A stretch of DNA of 64,000 bases from XBB1006 sp051877515 (GCA_051877515.1 JBJEIY010000010.1:62001-126000); one strand, 5' to 3'; shown: positions 44,910-54,144, counted from the stretch's first letter. The notes: generated from the sequence alone by a model not told the origin. A program made the numbers and translations.

Positions 44910-44937
44910 AAGTCGGACAGAGAACCGTCCCCTGTCC
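44872..44937. repeat. Inverted pair of REP-like palindromes (BIME-like)
   Basis: A forward copy at 44872-44894 (within pilO) and a reverse copy at 44915-44937 face each other across about 20 bases. Both are extended by flanking GTC/GAC bases. This head-to-head arrangement is that of bacterial interspersed mosaic elements. Confidence 0.9.
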
Positions 44938-44941
44938 GACG

Positions 44942-44959
44942 TTGTAAAATTGTTAACAT
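44942..44959. promoter_or_regulatory. Rex-like operator upstream of the second hydrogenase operon
   Basis: TTGTAAA-ATTG-TTAACAT matches the clostridial Rex consensus TTGTTAA-N4-TTAACAA at 12 of 14 informative positions with the exact spacing. It ends 3 bases before the ribosome site of the next gene. A separate -35/-10 pair could not be fixed. Confidence 0.5.
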
Positions 44960-44976
44960 CTGAAGGAGGTAACGTC

Positions 44977-45213
44977 ATGAAGGTTACGGTATGTATTGGG
45001 AGTTCCTGTCATTTGAAGGGGTCCCGGCAGGTGGTGGAAAAGCTGAAAAAACTGGTGGCGGAACATCAACTGGAAGACCGGGTAGAGATGAATGGCACCT
45101 TTTGTCTTGGAAACTGCCAGAAGGGTGTATGTGTAACCCTGGACGGAGAATTGTTTTCTGTTACACCGGACACTACCCGGGATTTTTTTGAAGAGCATAT
45201 TTTAAATTTATAG
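44977..45213 (+). CDS. Thioredoxin-like [2Fe-2S] protein of the hydrogenase operon
   Basis: 78 residues: VTVCIGSSCHLKGS (C-x4-C) and CLGNCQKGVC (C-x3-C) are the NuoE/HydC C-terminal thioredoxin-like cluster ligands, without the N-terminal helical domain. It probably shuttles electrons to or from the hydrogenase encoded next. AAGGAGGT lies 6 bases before ATG 44977. A longer frame running into it from the pilus end is an artefact. Confidence 0.88.
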   Translation: MKVTVCIGSSCHLKGSRQVVEKLKKLVAEHQLEDRVEMNGTFCLGNCQKGVCVTLDGELFSVTPDTTRDFFEEHILNL

Positions 45214-45222
45214 GAGTACTTT

Positions 45223-46899
45223 ATGGGTAATTTTCTTAGGCCGAAAAAATCAAGTTGCAGGAATTGCTGTAATTGTATTCGTCATTGTCCGGTAAAAGCG
45301 ATCCGATTTTCGGGTGGGCAGGCGAATATCATAGAGAATGAGTGTATTTTATGCGGTCAGTGTTTTGTTGCCTGTCCACAGGGAGCAAAAGAGATTGCTG
45401 ATGATAAAGAAAGGGTTAAGATCCTTTTACAGGAAAATGAAATGGTGGTTGCCTCGTTAGATCCATCCTTTATTGCTTATTGGGAGGGGATTGGTATTGA
45501 GGGCATGAGCAAAGCCTTAAAGAAGCTGGGATTTGCGGATGCAAAAGAGGCGGCAAAAGGAGCAGCCATTGTAAAGCGGGAATACGAAAGGATTCTCCGG
45601 GAAGAAAAACCGGATGTATTGATTTCTTCTGCCTGTCATGCGGTGAATCTTCTGATCCAGAAGCATTATCAGTTTGCGGTCCCGTTTCTGGCAAATGTCA
45701 TATCACCCATGCAGGCCCATTCGATTCAGATTAAAAAACAGAATCCGGAAGCGAAAACCGTTTTTATCGGTCCCTGTATTGCCAGAAAGGATGAAGGCGA
45801 GCACTATAAAGGCATTGTAGATGCGGTGTTGACTTTTGAAGAGCTGGATCGGATGCTTCAGGAGGCGGGGATTGAACCGGAGCCGGAAATGGATATTACA
45901 CCAAAGAGCAGGGAAAGATTATTTGCAACAGCCGGTGGCGTGATAAAAACCATGGATTGCGAAGAGGATGGCTATACCTACATGGTCGTTGACGGAGCGA
46001 AGAACTGTGTAGAGGTGTTAAAAGAGATACAGGCGGGGCATGTACATAAGTGTTTTCTTGAGATGAGTGTATGTAGCGGAAGCTGCAGTCATGGTCCCAT
46101 TATGGAAAAATATAAAAACCATCCTGTTCAGAATTATCAGAACATTGTAAACTATGCGGGAAAAGAGGGCTTTGAAGTTGAAGATCTGGCTAAGCCGGAG
46201 AAAAGAAAGCTTTATAGCATGATTGAACAGGAGGCCATCATTCCTACCGAGGAACAGATTCGTGAAATTTTGGTTCAAATGGGAAAAACCAGTGCCAATC
46301 AGGAGTTTAACTGCGGTTCCTGCGGATTTAATACCTGCCGGGAAAAGGCAGTTGCGATTTTTCAGGGAAAGGCAGAGGCATCTACCTGTTTGCCGTTTTT
46401 AAAGGATAAGGCGGAAAGCTTTTCCGGAAGCATCATTAATAATACGCCGAATGCCATTATTTTGTTAAACGAAAATCTTGAGGTACAGCAATTGAATAAA
46501 TCGGCCTGTGAGCTTTTGAACATGAAAAGCCCTGCTGCAATTGTAGGGGAGCAGGTGGTACGAATTCTGGACCCCAGGGATTTTATGGAAGTGTTGAATA
46601 GCGGAATATCCATCCGGGATAAACGAACCTATCTTCCGGAGTATCGGAAGTATGTGGAAGAAAGCATTATCTACGACCCGGAATACAAGAATCTTCTTTG
46701 CATTATGCGGGATATTACCCAGGAAGAAGAAGAAAGAGAGAAAAAAGAAGAGATCTGCCGTTCTACCATCGAGGTTGCGGACCGGGTAGTGGAAAAGCAG
46801 ATGCGTATCGTACAGGAGATCGCCTCCCTGCTGGGAGAAACTGCAGCAGAGACGAAGATTGCGCTTACGAAATTAAAGGAGTCGGTAAAGGATGAATAA
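45223..46899 (+). CDS. Putative sensory [FeFe] hydrogenase with PAS domain (HydS-like)
   Basis: 558 residues. In order: two [4Fe-4S] ferredoxin motifs (CRNCCNCIRHC and CILCGQCFVAC, residues ~10-50); an H-cluster domain with diverged signatures (SSACHAV in place of TSCCP, GPCIARKDE, VCSGSCSHGP); a further Fe-S motif (CGSCGFNTC ... C) at ~365-400; a PAS domain at ~400-500 (SGSIINNTPNAIILLNENLEVQQLN); and a C-terminal helix. This architecture is that of the H2-sensing hydrogenase group, known in Ruminococcus albus. The Cys ligands are kept, but the loops differ from catalytic enzymes, so sensing rather than turnover is inferred. It overlaps the next gene by 8 bases. Confidence 0.85.
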   Translation: MGNFLRPKKSSCRNCCNCIRHCPVKAIRFSGGQANIIENECILCGQCFVACPQGAKEIADDKERVKILLQENEMVVASLDPSFIAYWEGIGIEGMSKALKKLGFADAKEAAKGAAIVKREYERILREEKPDVLISSACHAVNLLIQKHYQFAVPFLANVISPMQAHSIQIKKQNPEAKTVFIGPCIARKDEGEHYKGIVDAVLTFEELDRMLQEAGIEPEPEMDITPKSRERLFATAGGVIKTMDCEEDGYTYMVVDGAKNCVEVLKEIQAGHVHKCFLEMSVCSGSCSHGPIMEKYKNHPVQNYQNIVNYAGKEGFEVEDLAKPEKRKLYSMIEQEAIIPTEEQIREILVQMGKTSANQEFNCGSCGFNTCREKAVAIFQGKAEASTCLPFLKDKAESFSGSIINNTPNAIILLNENLEVQQLNKSACELLNMKSPAAIVGEQVVRILDPRDFMEVLNSGISIRDKRTYLPEYRKYVEESIIYDPEYKNLLCIMRDITQEEEEREKKEEICRSTIEVADRVVEKQMRIVQEIASLLGETAAETKIALTKLKESVKDE

Positions 46900-48064
46900 T
46901 TTATGCGCTGATATCGGTTACAGAAGTCTCATCAAATACGGAGAACAGCTTTGCGGAGATCGGGTAATGATCTGCCCGCAGGGTGAGGATTCCATGGTTG
47001 TGGTTCTGGCAGATGGACTGGGCAGCGGGGTGAAAGCCAATATCCTTTCCACTCTGACATCCAAAATGATCTCCACCATGGTGGCCGAGAATCTTTCCAT
47101 TGATGAGTGTGTGAAAACCATGGCAGCTACCCTTCCGGTGTGTAAGGAACGGGAGATTGCTTACTCTACCTTTACCATCATCCGGTTAGTGAACAACGAA
47201 GAGGCGGAGATCATTCAGTACGATAATCCCATGGTCATCCTGCTGCGGGATGGTAAGAATTACGAGTTTCCCGTAGATGAACGGAACATTGAAGGGAAGA
47301 AGATCTATGCATCCAGAGTCAAACTGAAGGAAAACGACGTTTTCATCATGATGAGTGACGGAGTAATCCATGCCGGTGTGGGCATGAAACTGAATTTTGG
47401 CTGGGAACGGAAGGATATCATTCCGTTTATGGAAACTTTTTTTGATGTGGGCTTTACTGCCAAAACACTTACAACCGTGCTTTTGGATGAGTGCAACCGG
47501 CTTTATGACGGACGTCCCGGAGATGATACCACCGTGTGCACTATCCGGATCCGTAAACGTGAGCCCATGAATCTTTTGATCGGCCCTCCGGCTAATGAGG
47601 ATGACTGCGATAAGATGATGTCCCTTTTCTTTGCAAAAGAGGGAAAACACATTGTCTGCGGTGGAACAACCTCCACCATAGCAGCCAGATATTTGGGCAA
47701 AAACTTGAAGCCGGTTCTGGAGTTTTCAGATCCGGATGTGCCGCCCATCGCCGAATTGGAAGGGGTTGACCTGGTTACAGAGGGTGTGATCACCATTAAC
47801 AAGGTATTGAGTTATGCCAAAGATTATCTGGAAACGAATGAATCCTATTCCCATTGGGGATATAAGAAGGATGGTGCATCCAGGATCAGCAGGATGTTGT
47901 TTGAAGAAGCAACCGATATCAATTTCTTTGTGGGTCGTGCCGTGAATCCGGCCCACCAGAATCCAAACCTACCCATTAACTTCAGTATTAAGATGCGTCT
48001 GGTGGATGAACTGGCCGAATGCCTGAAAAAGATGGGAAAACGGATTAAAGTCAGTTATTTTTAG
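46892..48064 (+). CDS. SpoIIE-type PP2C serine phosphatase
   Basis: 390 residues. Metal-binding Asp motifs are present: VVLADGLGSGVKA, MMSDGVIHAG and GDDTTVCTIRI. The N-terminal 230 residues form the phosphatase; the C-terminal ~150 residues (from PPANEDDCDKMM) are a separate domain seen in hydrogenase-linked phosphatases, whose role is unclear. Overlapping translation with the PAS-hydrogenase suggests it is the output of H2 sensing: dephosphorylation of an unknown partner. A phosphatase beside a HydS-like gene is a known arrangement. Confidence 0.88.
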   Translation: MNNLCADIGYRSLIKYGEQLCGDRVMICPQGEDSMVVVLADGLGSGVKANILSTLTSKMISTMVAENLSIDECVKTMAATLPVCKEREIAYSTFTIIRLVNNEEAEIIQYDNPMVILLRDGKNYEFPVDERNIEGKKIYASRVKLKENDVFIMMSDGVIHAGVGMKLNFGWERKDIIPFMETFFDVGFTAKTLTTVLLDECNRLYDGRPGDDTTVCTIRIRKREPMNLLIGPPANEDDCDKMMSLFFAKEGKHIVCGGTTSTIAARYLGKNLKPVLEFSDPDVPPIAELEGVDLVTEGVITINKVLSYAKDYLETNESYSHWGYKKDGASRISRMLFEEATDINFFVGRAVNPAHQNPNLPINFSIKMRLVDELAECLKKMGKRIKVSYF

Positions 48065-48086
48065 GAAATCGGAGTATACAGGGAAA

Positions 48087-49505
48087 ATGAAAAAGTTTGA
48101 TACCAGAGTGCAGAAGATCAAATACCAGGTTTTACGCGAGGTGGCACGCCATGCATGGAAGGGCACACTCACGGAAGGGATTTTTGACATTCCCAAAACC
48201 ATTATACCGAATAATGTCCCTACCATGCGGTGCTGTGTTTATAAGGAGCGTGCCATTGTAGGAGAACGGGTTAAGATGGCCATGGGCGGGCTGGAAGATC
48301 ATCCCCATGTCATTCAGGTTATTGATATTGCCTGCGATGAATGTCCGGCTGCCGGATATGAGGTAGGGGAGCATTGCAGGGGATGCCTGGCGCATCGGTG
48401 CGAGGCAGCTTGCCATTTTGGCGCAATTTCTTTCGATGAGAATCAGAAGGCTCACATTGACAAATCAAAATGTAAAAACTGTGGAGCCTGTGCAAGATCA
48501 TGTCCTTATTTTGCCATTCAGAACCGGCAGCGTCCCTGTATGGTAGCCTGCAAGGCCGGAGCCATCGGCATGGATGAAAATACGGCAGCCTGCATTGATT
48601 ACGACAAATGTATTTCCTGCGGAGCCTGTGTGTATATGTGCCCCTTTGGCGCTATTACGGACAAATCCTATATTCTGGATGTTGTGGAAATGTTAAAACA
48701 AAAGGAGCAGACAAAGGTATATGCCATTGTGGCACCGTCCATTTCCAGTCAATTTTCCTATGCAAAGCTGGGACAGGTTGTGGCTGGTATCAAGCAGCTT
48801 GGTTTCCACACTGTGATTGAAGCGGCGCTGGGTGCGGACATGGTGGCGGTAAAAGAGGCCAAAGAGCTGGCAGAGAAAGGCTTTCTTACCAGTTCCTGCT
48901 GTCCGGCATTTGTACAGTTTATTAAAAATGAATTTCCACAGCTTTCGGATAAAATTTCACATAATTATTCCCCTATGGCTGAGTTAGCGAAGTATATCAA
49001 GAAAACCCACGGGGACTGCAAGGTAGTGTTTATCGGACCCTGCACGGCCAAGAAGGCAGAGATACAGCGGGAAGATGTGGCAGCTTATGTGGATAGCGTG
49101 CTCACCTTTGAGGAATTGCAGGCATTGATAGACAGCAGGGATATCGACCTGACAACCTTGGAGGAAGATGTGCTGGACAATGCATCTTATTATGGACGCA
49201 TTTTTGCCAGAAGCGGAGGACTTACGGATGCGGTGGCAGAGAGTCTGAAAGAGCAGGGAATTGATTTTACTCCGACAGCCACGGTATGTAACGGTATCGA
49301 GGAATGCAGGGCGGCACTGATGAAAGCGGCCCATGGTGTGGATGTTGGTAACTTCATTGAAGGAATGGCCTGTGTGGGAGGCTGTATTGGAGGCGCCGGT
49401 TGTCTCACCCATGAGGCGAAAGACAAAAACGATGTAGATAAATACGGAAGAGAGGCTATGGAGAAATCCATTTTGGAAGCCGTCAGTGTGCTGGATGAAT
49501 TCTAA
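48087..49505 (+). CDS. [FeFe] hydrogenase, short monomeric type (group B/D-like)
   Basis: 472 residues. The ferredoxin part has a CRGCLAHRCEAAC cluster, CKNCGACARSC, a RPCMVAC stretch and CISCGACVYMC. The H-cluster domain has SSCCPAF, GPCTAKKAE and MACVGGCIGGAG; the last ends in a GGAG variation rather than GGGQ. There is no N-terminal [2Fe-2S] or His-ligated cluster, so it is the simple ferredoxin-dependent type. It closes the operon; a bidirectional terminator follows. Confidence 0.9.
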   Translation: MKKFDTRVQKIKYQVLREVARHAWKGTLTEGIFDIPKTIIPNNVPTMRCCVYKERAIVGERVKMAMGGLEDHPHVIQVIDIACDECPAAGYEVGEHCRGCLAHRCEAACHFGAISFDENQKAHIDKSKCKNCGACARSCPYFAIQNRQRPCMVACKAGAIGMDENTAACIDYDKCISCGACVYMCPFGAITDKSYILDVVEMLKQKEQTKVYAIVAPSISSQFSYAKLGQVVAGIKQLGFHTVIEAALGADMVAVKEAKELAEKGFLTSSCCPAFVQFIKNEFPQLSDKISHNYSPMAELAKYIKKTHGDCKVVFIGPCTAKKAEIQREDVAAYVDSVLTFEELQALIDSRDIDLTTLEEDVLDNASYYGRIFARSGGLTDAVAESLKEQGIDFTPTATVCNGIEECRAALMKAAHGVDVGNFIEGMACVGGCIGGAGCLTHEAKDKNDVDKYGREAMEKSILEAVSVLDEF

Positions 49506-49551
49506 TCTCTCAGCGCAGAGCAGAGGGAAAATGCTGCTTGCGTAAAAAATA

Positions 49552-49595
49552 GGAGGGTGTTTCCAAAGTTTTTTGTGACTTTGGAGACACCCTCC
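49552..49595. terminator. Bidirectional terminator between the hydrogenase and CotH genes
   Basis: 18-bp stem (GGAGGGTGTTTCCAAAGT with 49578-49595; one G-U pair) and an 8-base loop. It is T-flanked on the minus strand (TATTTTTTACG) and serves the convergent gene pair. Confidence 0.9.
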
Positions 49596-49606
49596 CGGTT
49601 GTTTTC

Positions 49607-51370
49607 CTAAAGTTGTTGCTGGCTGTCGCCGGGTGGCCAACCGCCTCCGTCATCGGATTGTTGCTGGCCGTCGCCGCCGTTGGGCTGTTCACTGCCGTCG
49701 CCGTTGTCGGACTGTTGCTTGCCGTTTCCGTCGCCCGGTGGCCAACCGCCGTCATCGCCGGGATGCCAACCGCCTCCGTCGCCGGAGCGTCCACCGCCCA
49801 TTCCCATGGATCCCATGTCGCTGATGTTAAGCGTTCCGGCATCGATCAGGGTGTCACTTTCCTGCGTATCCGAGGTGGAACCAATGGTGCCGTCAAGCTG
49901 TCCGCGGATGCTTTGGGCACGAAGCAGGCAGAATTCTTTCAGTGTAGAAATGCCGGTTTCAAATTCCTCATAGGTGCAGAATTTGGTCGGATCTTTCTCT
50001 ACATAAGGCGAAATCATGGTGCGGACACGGTCTGTCATTTCCTCAAAATAGCCGCTGTCAAAATACTCAGAAAGAAACTCGGCCATGAATTGATGATAGA
50101 GCTGAGTATCGTTTTCATTTTCAAAAATCCATGCGATCATGGGCCGGTCCTGTGTATCTCCGCCTGATACGGGGGAATCAATGGGGTAATTCACAAGTTC
50201 CGTAGTATCCTCTGCAGCAAGGAATCCTCCAAAGGCAAGATTGTAGTCCCAGGGAATCATCTGCATCTGTCCGTCTTTTTCATACAGGTAGTAGTTATGG
50301 ATCATAGAACCGGTATAGCTGTCAAAGTTCAACACAAAGTTATGAACCACGAAGTATCGGATGACGGCTTCCACATCTACGGTATCCTCAAGATCCGTTC
50401 CCGTTGACAGGTTTTTCAACGATTGAATGAGACGCTTCTTGTCGCTGCTTGTGACATCTGTTTTCGCATTGTCAAAAATATTGGAATAACTTTCGATCTC
50501 TTCATCAATATACTTCAACAGAACATCGTCACTATCCATTTTCATACCGCCTCCGGGTTTGTCGGGGCGGCCGTCGGGCATGTTCCCGCCAGTTTCTTTT
50601 TCGTCCCCGGCATCGCCGTCGGAGGGGTCCCGGTTCTCCGGCATGGATGGAAAAGTCGGTATTTCCTCCTCGCTATCGCCGTTGTCAGGCCTTGGCATGT
50701 TCTGGAAGTCTTCCATATCAAAACCTTCTCCGTTTCCTCTGCCACCGCCCATACTTTGGCTGTCCGGCTTATAGAGGTTTCCGTAATCCTTGCCGTAGTT
50801 TCTTTGCAAAAAGGAGTCCTCTACACCTTCCACTGCCAGATAGAGGCCCCAGTCCTCACCGTTTATGGTAATATACACATAGCTGCAAAGAGGAGCTGCA
50901 ACACCCATTTTGTCCATCATCTGATAGCAGAGATAATCCTTCATATAAGTGTTATCCTGGATGATATTATTCAGGCATAGTTTATCCAGCCCATAGTAGG
51001 TGTTGGTACTGTCATAATGGTCAAATTCAATTTTGAAACTATAGCGGTCAGAGTCGGATGCGGCAACCTGGGACAGCGAGGTGTTTCCTTTTCCGCGGAT
51101 TGCTACATTTTTACACGCATCGTTATCAATGACAACGGTGCAGTCATAGTAATCTTCGCTTTGACAGTTTTCTATGAATTCATCCCAGTCATCCATGAGG
51201 ATGTCAATGGAATGTACCTTGGACGTATCAAACAGTCTGGTTTCATAGCCCATTACCTGGGAGGCCTTTTGGACACCGAATTTATCTGCATTCACAAACA
51301 GAAGCGTCAGGACAAGTGTGACAGCAAGGACAACACAGCAAATTCGGTCAAAATGCTTATGTGTTGACAT
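49607..51370 (-). CDS. CotH-family protein kinase, membrane-anchored, Gly/Gln-rich tail
   Basis: 587 residues. One N-terminal membrane segment (ICCVVLAVTLVLTLLFVNA). CotH core motifs: IRGKGNTSL, LYLAVEGVEDSFLQRNYG, VVHNFVLNFD and the metal motif IPWDYNLAFGG. CotH proteins are atypical secreted or coat protein kinases. A low-complexity insert (PDNGDSEEEIPTFP region) lies in the middle and the C-terminal ~65 residues are GGG/DGG/WPPGD/QQ repeats. ATG 51370 has AAGGAGG upstream. It is the last gene of the RR-HK-VTC-DUF4956-CotH unit; substrates are unknown. Confidence 0.9.
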   Translation of the reverse strand: MSTHKHFDRICCVVLAVTLVLTLLFVNADKFGVQKASQVMGYETRLFDTSKVHSIDILMDDWDEFIENCQSEDYYDCTVVIDNDACKNVAIRGKGNTSLSQVAASDSDRYSFKIEFDHYDSTNTYYGLDKLCLNNIIQDNTYMKDYLCYQMMDKMGVAAPLCSYVYITINGEDWGLYLAVEGVEDSFLQRNYGKDYGNLYKPDSQSMGGGRGNGEGFDMEDFQNMPRPDNGDSEEEIPTFPSMPENRDPSDGDAGDEKETGGNMPDGRPDKPGGGMKMDSDDVLLKYIDEEIESYSNIFDNAKTDVTSSDKKRLIQSLKNLSTGTDLEDTVDVEAVIRYFVVHNFVLNFDSYTGSMIHNYYLYEKDGQMQMIPWDYNLAFGGFLAAEDTTELVNYPIDSPVSGGDTQDRPMIAWIFENENDTQLYHQFMAEFLSEYFDSGYFEEMTDRVRTMISPYVEKDPTKFCTYEEFETGISTLKEFCLLRAQSIRGQLDGTIGSTSDTQESDTLIDAGTLNISDMGSMGMGGGRSGDGGGWHPGDDGGWPPGDGNGKQQSDNGDGSEQPNGGDGQQQSDDGGGWPPGDSQQQL

Positions 51371-51381
51371 ACCGCACCTCC

Positions 51382-52053
51382 TTATCCCATGTACTCGCCG
51401 TTATAGCTGACAAGTACCGCACTGTTGATTCCATCCATATCGGACAGGGTATTGATGAAATCGGTATTGTCATTTTTCATGCGGATTTCCAAATTCAGTT
51501 CAATCAGACCTTTGGTAGCGGTCTTGCTTTTTACCACACATTTTTGTACCTGTTTGTCCAGATATTCCTTTGCATTTTTTTCGGACTCGGCATTTTCACA
51601 GGAAAGCACCACAATGTAAGGATTGAGGTGGGACTTCCGGTTGACAAAGACCAGTAAAAACAAACCGATAAGGACACTGCCAATTACTGCAAGGGGAATC
51701 AAGCCGGCGGCCAGAACAATACCCACGGCAATGGACCAGAACAGGAACGCAATGTCAAGGGGTTCTTTGATGGCAGTACGGAAACGAACGATGGAAAGCG
51801 CACCCACCATACCGAGAGAAAGAACAACATTGGAGGTCACTGCCAGAATCACAACGGTTGTAATCATGGTAAGCGCCACGAGGGTGGTGCCAAAGCTGGA
51901 GGAATACATCACGCCCTGATAGGTCTTTTTGTAAATGAAAAAAATAAACATGCCGATTCCAAAAGCCAGAATCAGCGCAATGCTCATGTCGAGAATACTC
52001 ACACCGGTAATATTTTCTAAGAAACTTGATTTAAAGATATCATTAAAAGTCAT
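51382..52053 (-). CDS. DUF4956 membrane protein
   Basis: 223 residues. About four hydrophobic segments lie in residues 15-145; the conserved cytoplasmic loop GALSIVRFRTAIKEP is typical of DUF4956. A soluble C-terminal domain of ~80 residues follows. Function unknown; the family is repeatedly found beside VTC-domain and CotH proteins. GGAGC precedes ATG 52053. The CotH start lies 11 bases after its stop. Confidence 0.88.
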   Translation of the reverse strand: MTFNDIFKSSFLENITGVSILDMSIALILAFGIGMFIFFIYKKTYQGVMYSSSFGTTLVALTMITTVVILAVTSNVVLSLGMVGALSIVRFRTAIKEPLDIAFLFWSIAVGIVLAAGLIPLAVIGSVLIGLFLLVFVNRKSHLNPYIVVLSCENAESEKNAKEYLDKQVQKCVVKSKTATKGLIELNLEIRMKNDNTDFINTLSDMDGINSAVLVSYNGEYMG

Positions 52054-52108
52054 CTGATTTGCTCCTTTTCTTTTTTGCTTGATTGGGTTGCACCCGGTTT
52101 AAATTCTT

Positions 52109-52780
52109 TTAGCCATACATTCTGCATGCGGCGTATTTTGAAAAAGCACCTGCCCGGCAATGGGGAATCTGTACTACATCACGGATAATATCCGGCAGGT
52201 ATTCATCCCATTTTACCTCAAGGATAATGGGGGAATCTCCTGTGGGTACGGTGACACAATCCGGATCCAGAAAATCGATGGATCCTAACCCTGTCCGGAT
52301 ATCGTAGTCCAGTGTTATCCGTACATTTCCGGGGGGAAATACAAAAGGTTCCCGGGTATAGTCTACGATGGTTTTCGGACGTAAGCCCTGGCTCATCATC
52401 TTGGAGTAAAGTTCCCGCAACAGTGGTTCTTCACTTTGAACCATCCAATGATAGTTCCCGTCAACAATAGTCTGGGCCTGCTCCTTTGTCAGGAGAGCAC
52501 TTTCTTTGGCACATAGTCCGTTGAGCTTGTTCTTCTTTTCCAAACGAATCAGCGATGTATCGTTATTGTAATAGCGGATACGGAATTTTTCACGGATATT
52601 TACACCGTTTATCTTTTCCCGCAAAGCTTTATCCGATGGGTTATCGAAGTATAGGCTGCGGACCAGATATTTTCCGTCCAAGGCATAGCCGTCATTTTTT
52701 GCTACCATGGAAAGCCGTTGGCGAAGCGTTAGCATGTCGCCATAGCCAATCTCGTGCTTCCATTCGTTTCGGTATTTCAT
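52109..52780 (-). CDS. VTC-domain polyphosphate polymerase
   Basis: 223 residues, a stand-alone VTC catalytic tunnel domain without SPX or membrane segments. Basic and acidic residues expected for polyP synthesis are visible: EWKHEI near the start, SLYFDNP, REKFRIRYY, IRLEKKNK and a late ILEVKWDEYLP with the metal Glu. The domain transfers phosphate from ATP to polyP in yeast Vtc4; activity here is inferred. AAAGGAGC precedes ATG 52780. A palindromic leader and a response-regulator-type operator lie upstream. Confidence 0.85.
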   Translation of the reverse strand: MKYRNEWKHEIGYGDMLTLRQRLSMVAKNDGYALDGKYLVRSLYFDNPSDKALREKINGVNIREKFRIRYYNNDTSLIRLEKKNKLNGLCAKESALLTKEQAQTIVDGNYHWMVQSEEPLLRELYSKMMSQGLRPKTIVDYTREPFVFPPGNVRITLDYDIRTGLGSIDFLDPDCVTVPTGDSPIILEVKWDEYLPDIIRDVVQIPHCRAGAFSKYAACRMYG

Positions 52781-52820
52781 GTTCCTGCTCCTTTCCTTTT
52801 GATATTAAGCACAAAAAACT

Positions 52821-52849
52821 CCTGTACTTGAATGAGCTCATTGTACAGG
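52821..52849 (-). other. Palindromic leader of the VTC transcript
   Basis: CCTGTAC at 52821-52827 pairs with GTACAGG at 52843-52849 and encloses an AATGAGCTCATT palindrome. It overlaps the -10 region and 5' leader; a structural role is possible but unproved. Confidence 0.4.
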
Positions 52850-52875
52850 AGGAAGATTGAAATTAGATTGAAATT
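52840..52875 (-). promoter_or_regulatory. Promoter and 11-bp tandem operator of the VTC gene
   Basis: AGATTGAAATT occurs twice in perfect tandem at 52854-52864 and 52865-52875. On the minus strand a TACAAT -10 lies at 52845-52840, 8 bases downstream of the box. There is no consensus -35, which fits activation by an OmpR-type regulator. A related box precedes the regulator gene (54856-54877). Confidence 0.65.
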
Positions 52876-52893
52876 CAAAAAATATTGTGTTCT

Positions 52894-54144
52894 TTAAAGA
52901 GCAGGAATCCGAAACAGGAATTCTACCAGTCCGTCGTAACAAAGAACATCTATCCGGCCTTTGTGGGAAACCGTAATTGCTTTTGCGATGGACAGGCCCA
53001 GACCGTAATGATTCTCTTCACTGTTGCGGGCTGCGTCTGCACGGTAAAAGCGTTCAAATAGCTGTTCACGTTGTTCTTCCGGAATGTCCTCGCCTCTGTT
53101 AATGACGGAAAGCTTTGCAAATCCATGGTTTCGGGTCAGGCTTAAACGGATCTCGTTTCCCCCGTTGTTGTAGCGGATGGCATTGTCAAGCAGGATGGAA
53201 ACGATTTGTTTCAGCTGTGTGCTGTTGCCCCGGACGGATATTCCTGCAGCAATATTGCTATTGAGCACAAGACCTTTTTCATAGGCAAAACTTTCAAAAG
53301 GCAGGGATTCGCCCCTTACCAGACGACTGAAATCCAGCGGCTCCATTTGTGGGGTAACATTTTCCGTGCGGGCAAGATCCAGAAGCTGTCCCACCAGATT
53401 TCCCATACGCTGGTTTTCATATTGAATATTGGCAAGCCATTTGTTATGACCAAGCTCCCTTGATAAAAGCTCCGCATTGGCACTGACAATGGATACCGGG
53501 GTTTTCAATTCATGTCCCGCATCCGAAATGAACTGCTTCTGCTTTTGATAGCTTTCTTCCAGCGGCTGCAGGATTTTCCCGGCCAGAAATACAGACAGGA
53601 AGTAGAATAGAATCAGTGCAATGCCGCCAAAAATAAGTGTATATCGGAACAATGTAGCTGCCCGATCATTGACGACGGTGTTATCCATGAAGGAGACAAG
53701 GGTATAACCGTTTTTATCTGCACAATAAAAAACAAGATCCTGCCTGGTACCGTTTTGCTTGCCGCTTTTTGCAATCTGCTGTGCAAGTTCGCTTAATTCA
53801 TCATTACTGTACACCGTGGGCGAATCATTTTTAATTTCCAGGATATCGCCGTTATAGGAGAGTGCAACTGTAAAAAATGTGGATAATCGAAACATGGGTG
53901 AATCGGCAAAACCGGGGTTCGGTCCTTTTTTATCGCCATTTGGCATGAGCATCCGGGGCGATGCATTGCTGTCTGTTTCTTGTGAAAGAACATACATATC
54001 GGAATGTGCTTTCAGCATCTGCTGATTCTGTCTTGACATTTTTACATAACTGGAAGTGTAGATAATGCCAAGTGTTCCTACCCATAAAAGCACAAGGATG
54101 GACATGATGGCTGCGATGATTCTTCTTTTGGTTTTTTTAAACAT
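52894..54144 (-). CDS. Sensor histidine kinase
   Basis: 416 residues. Two membrane segments (about residues 10-30 and 170-190) enclose an extracellular sensor of about 130 residues with no recognised domain. The H-box is HELKTPVSIVSA, the N-box LLDNAIRYNN and the G-box YGLGLSIAKAI. The frame is open from GTG 54150, but ATG 54144 has GAGGT 6 bases upstream. It overlaps the response regulator gene by 8 bases. Confidence 0.92.
   Translation of the reverse strand: MFKKTKRRIIAAIMSILVLLWVGTLGIIYTSSYVKMSRQNQQMLKAHSDMYVLSQETDSNASPRMLMPNGDKKGPNPGFADSPMFRLSTFFTVALSYNGDILEIKNDSPTVYSNDELSELAQQIAKSGKQNGTRQDLVFYCADKNGYTLVSFMDNTVVNDRAATLFRYTLIFGGIALILFYFLSVFLAGKILQPLEESYQKQKQFISDAGHELKTPVSIVSANAELLSRELGHNKWLANIQYENQRMGNLVGQLLDLARTENVTPQMEPLDFSRLVRGESLPFESFAYEKGLVLNSNIAAGISVRGNSTQLKQIVSILLDNAIRYNNGGNEIRLSLTRNHGFAKLSVINRGEDIPEEQREQLFERFYRADAARNSEENHYGLGLSIAKAITVSHKGRIDVLCYDGLVEFLFRIPAL

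Noticed and set aside
44794..45213. Frame joining the pilO end region to the 2Fe-2S protein (139 codons)
   Set aside because: It reads through both palindromes in another frame; ATG 44977 has AAGGAGGT and gives the complete known domain.
49613..50167. Long open frames on the plus strand opposite the CotH gene
   Set aside because: They are antisense readings of Gly/Asp/Gln-rich low-complexity codons; CotH motifs and a strong ribosome site support the minus strand.
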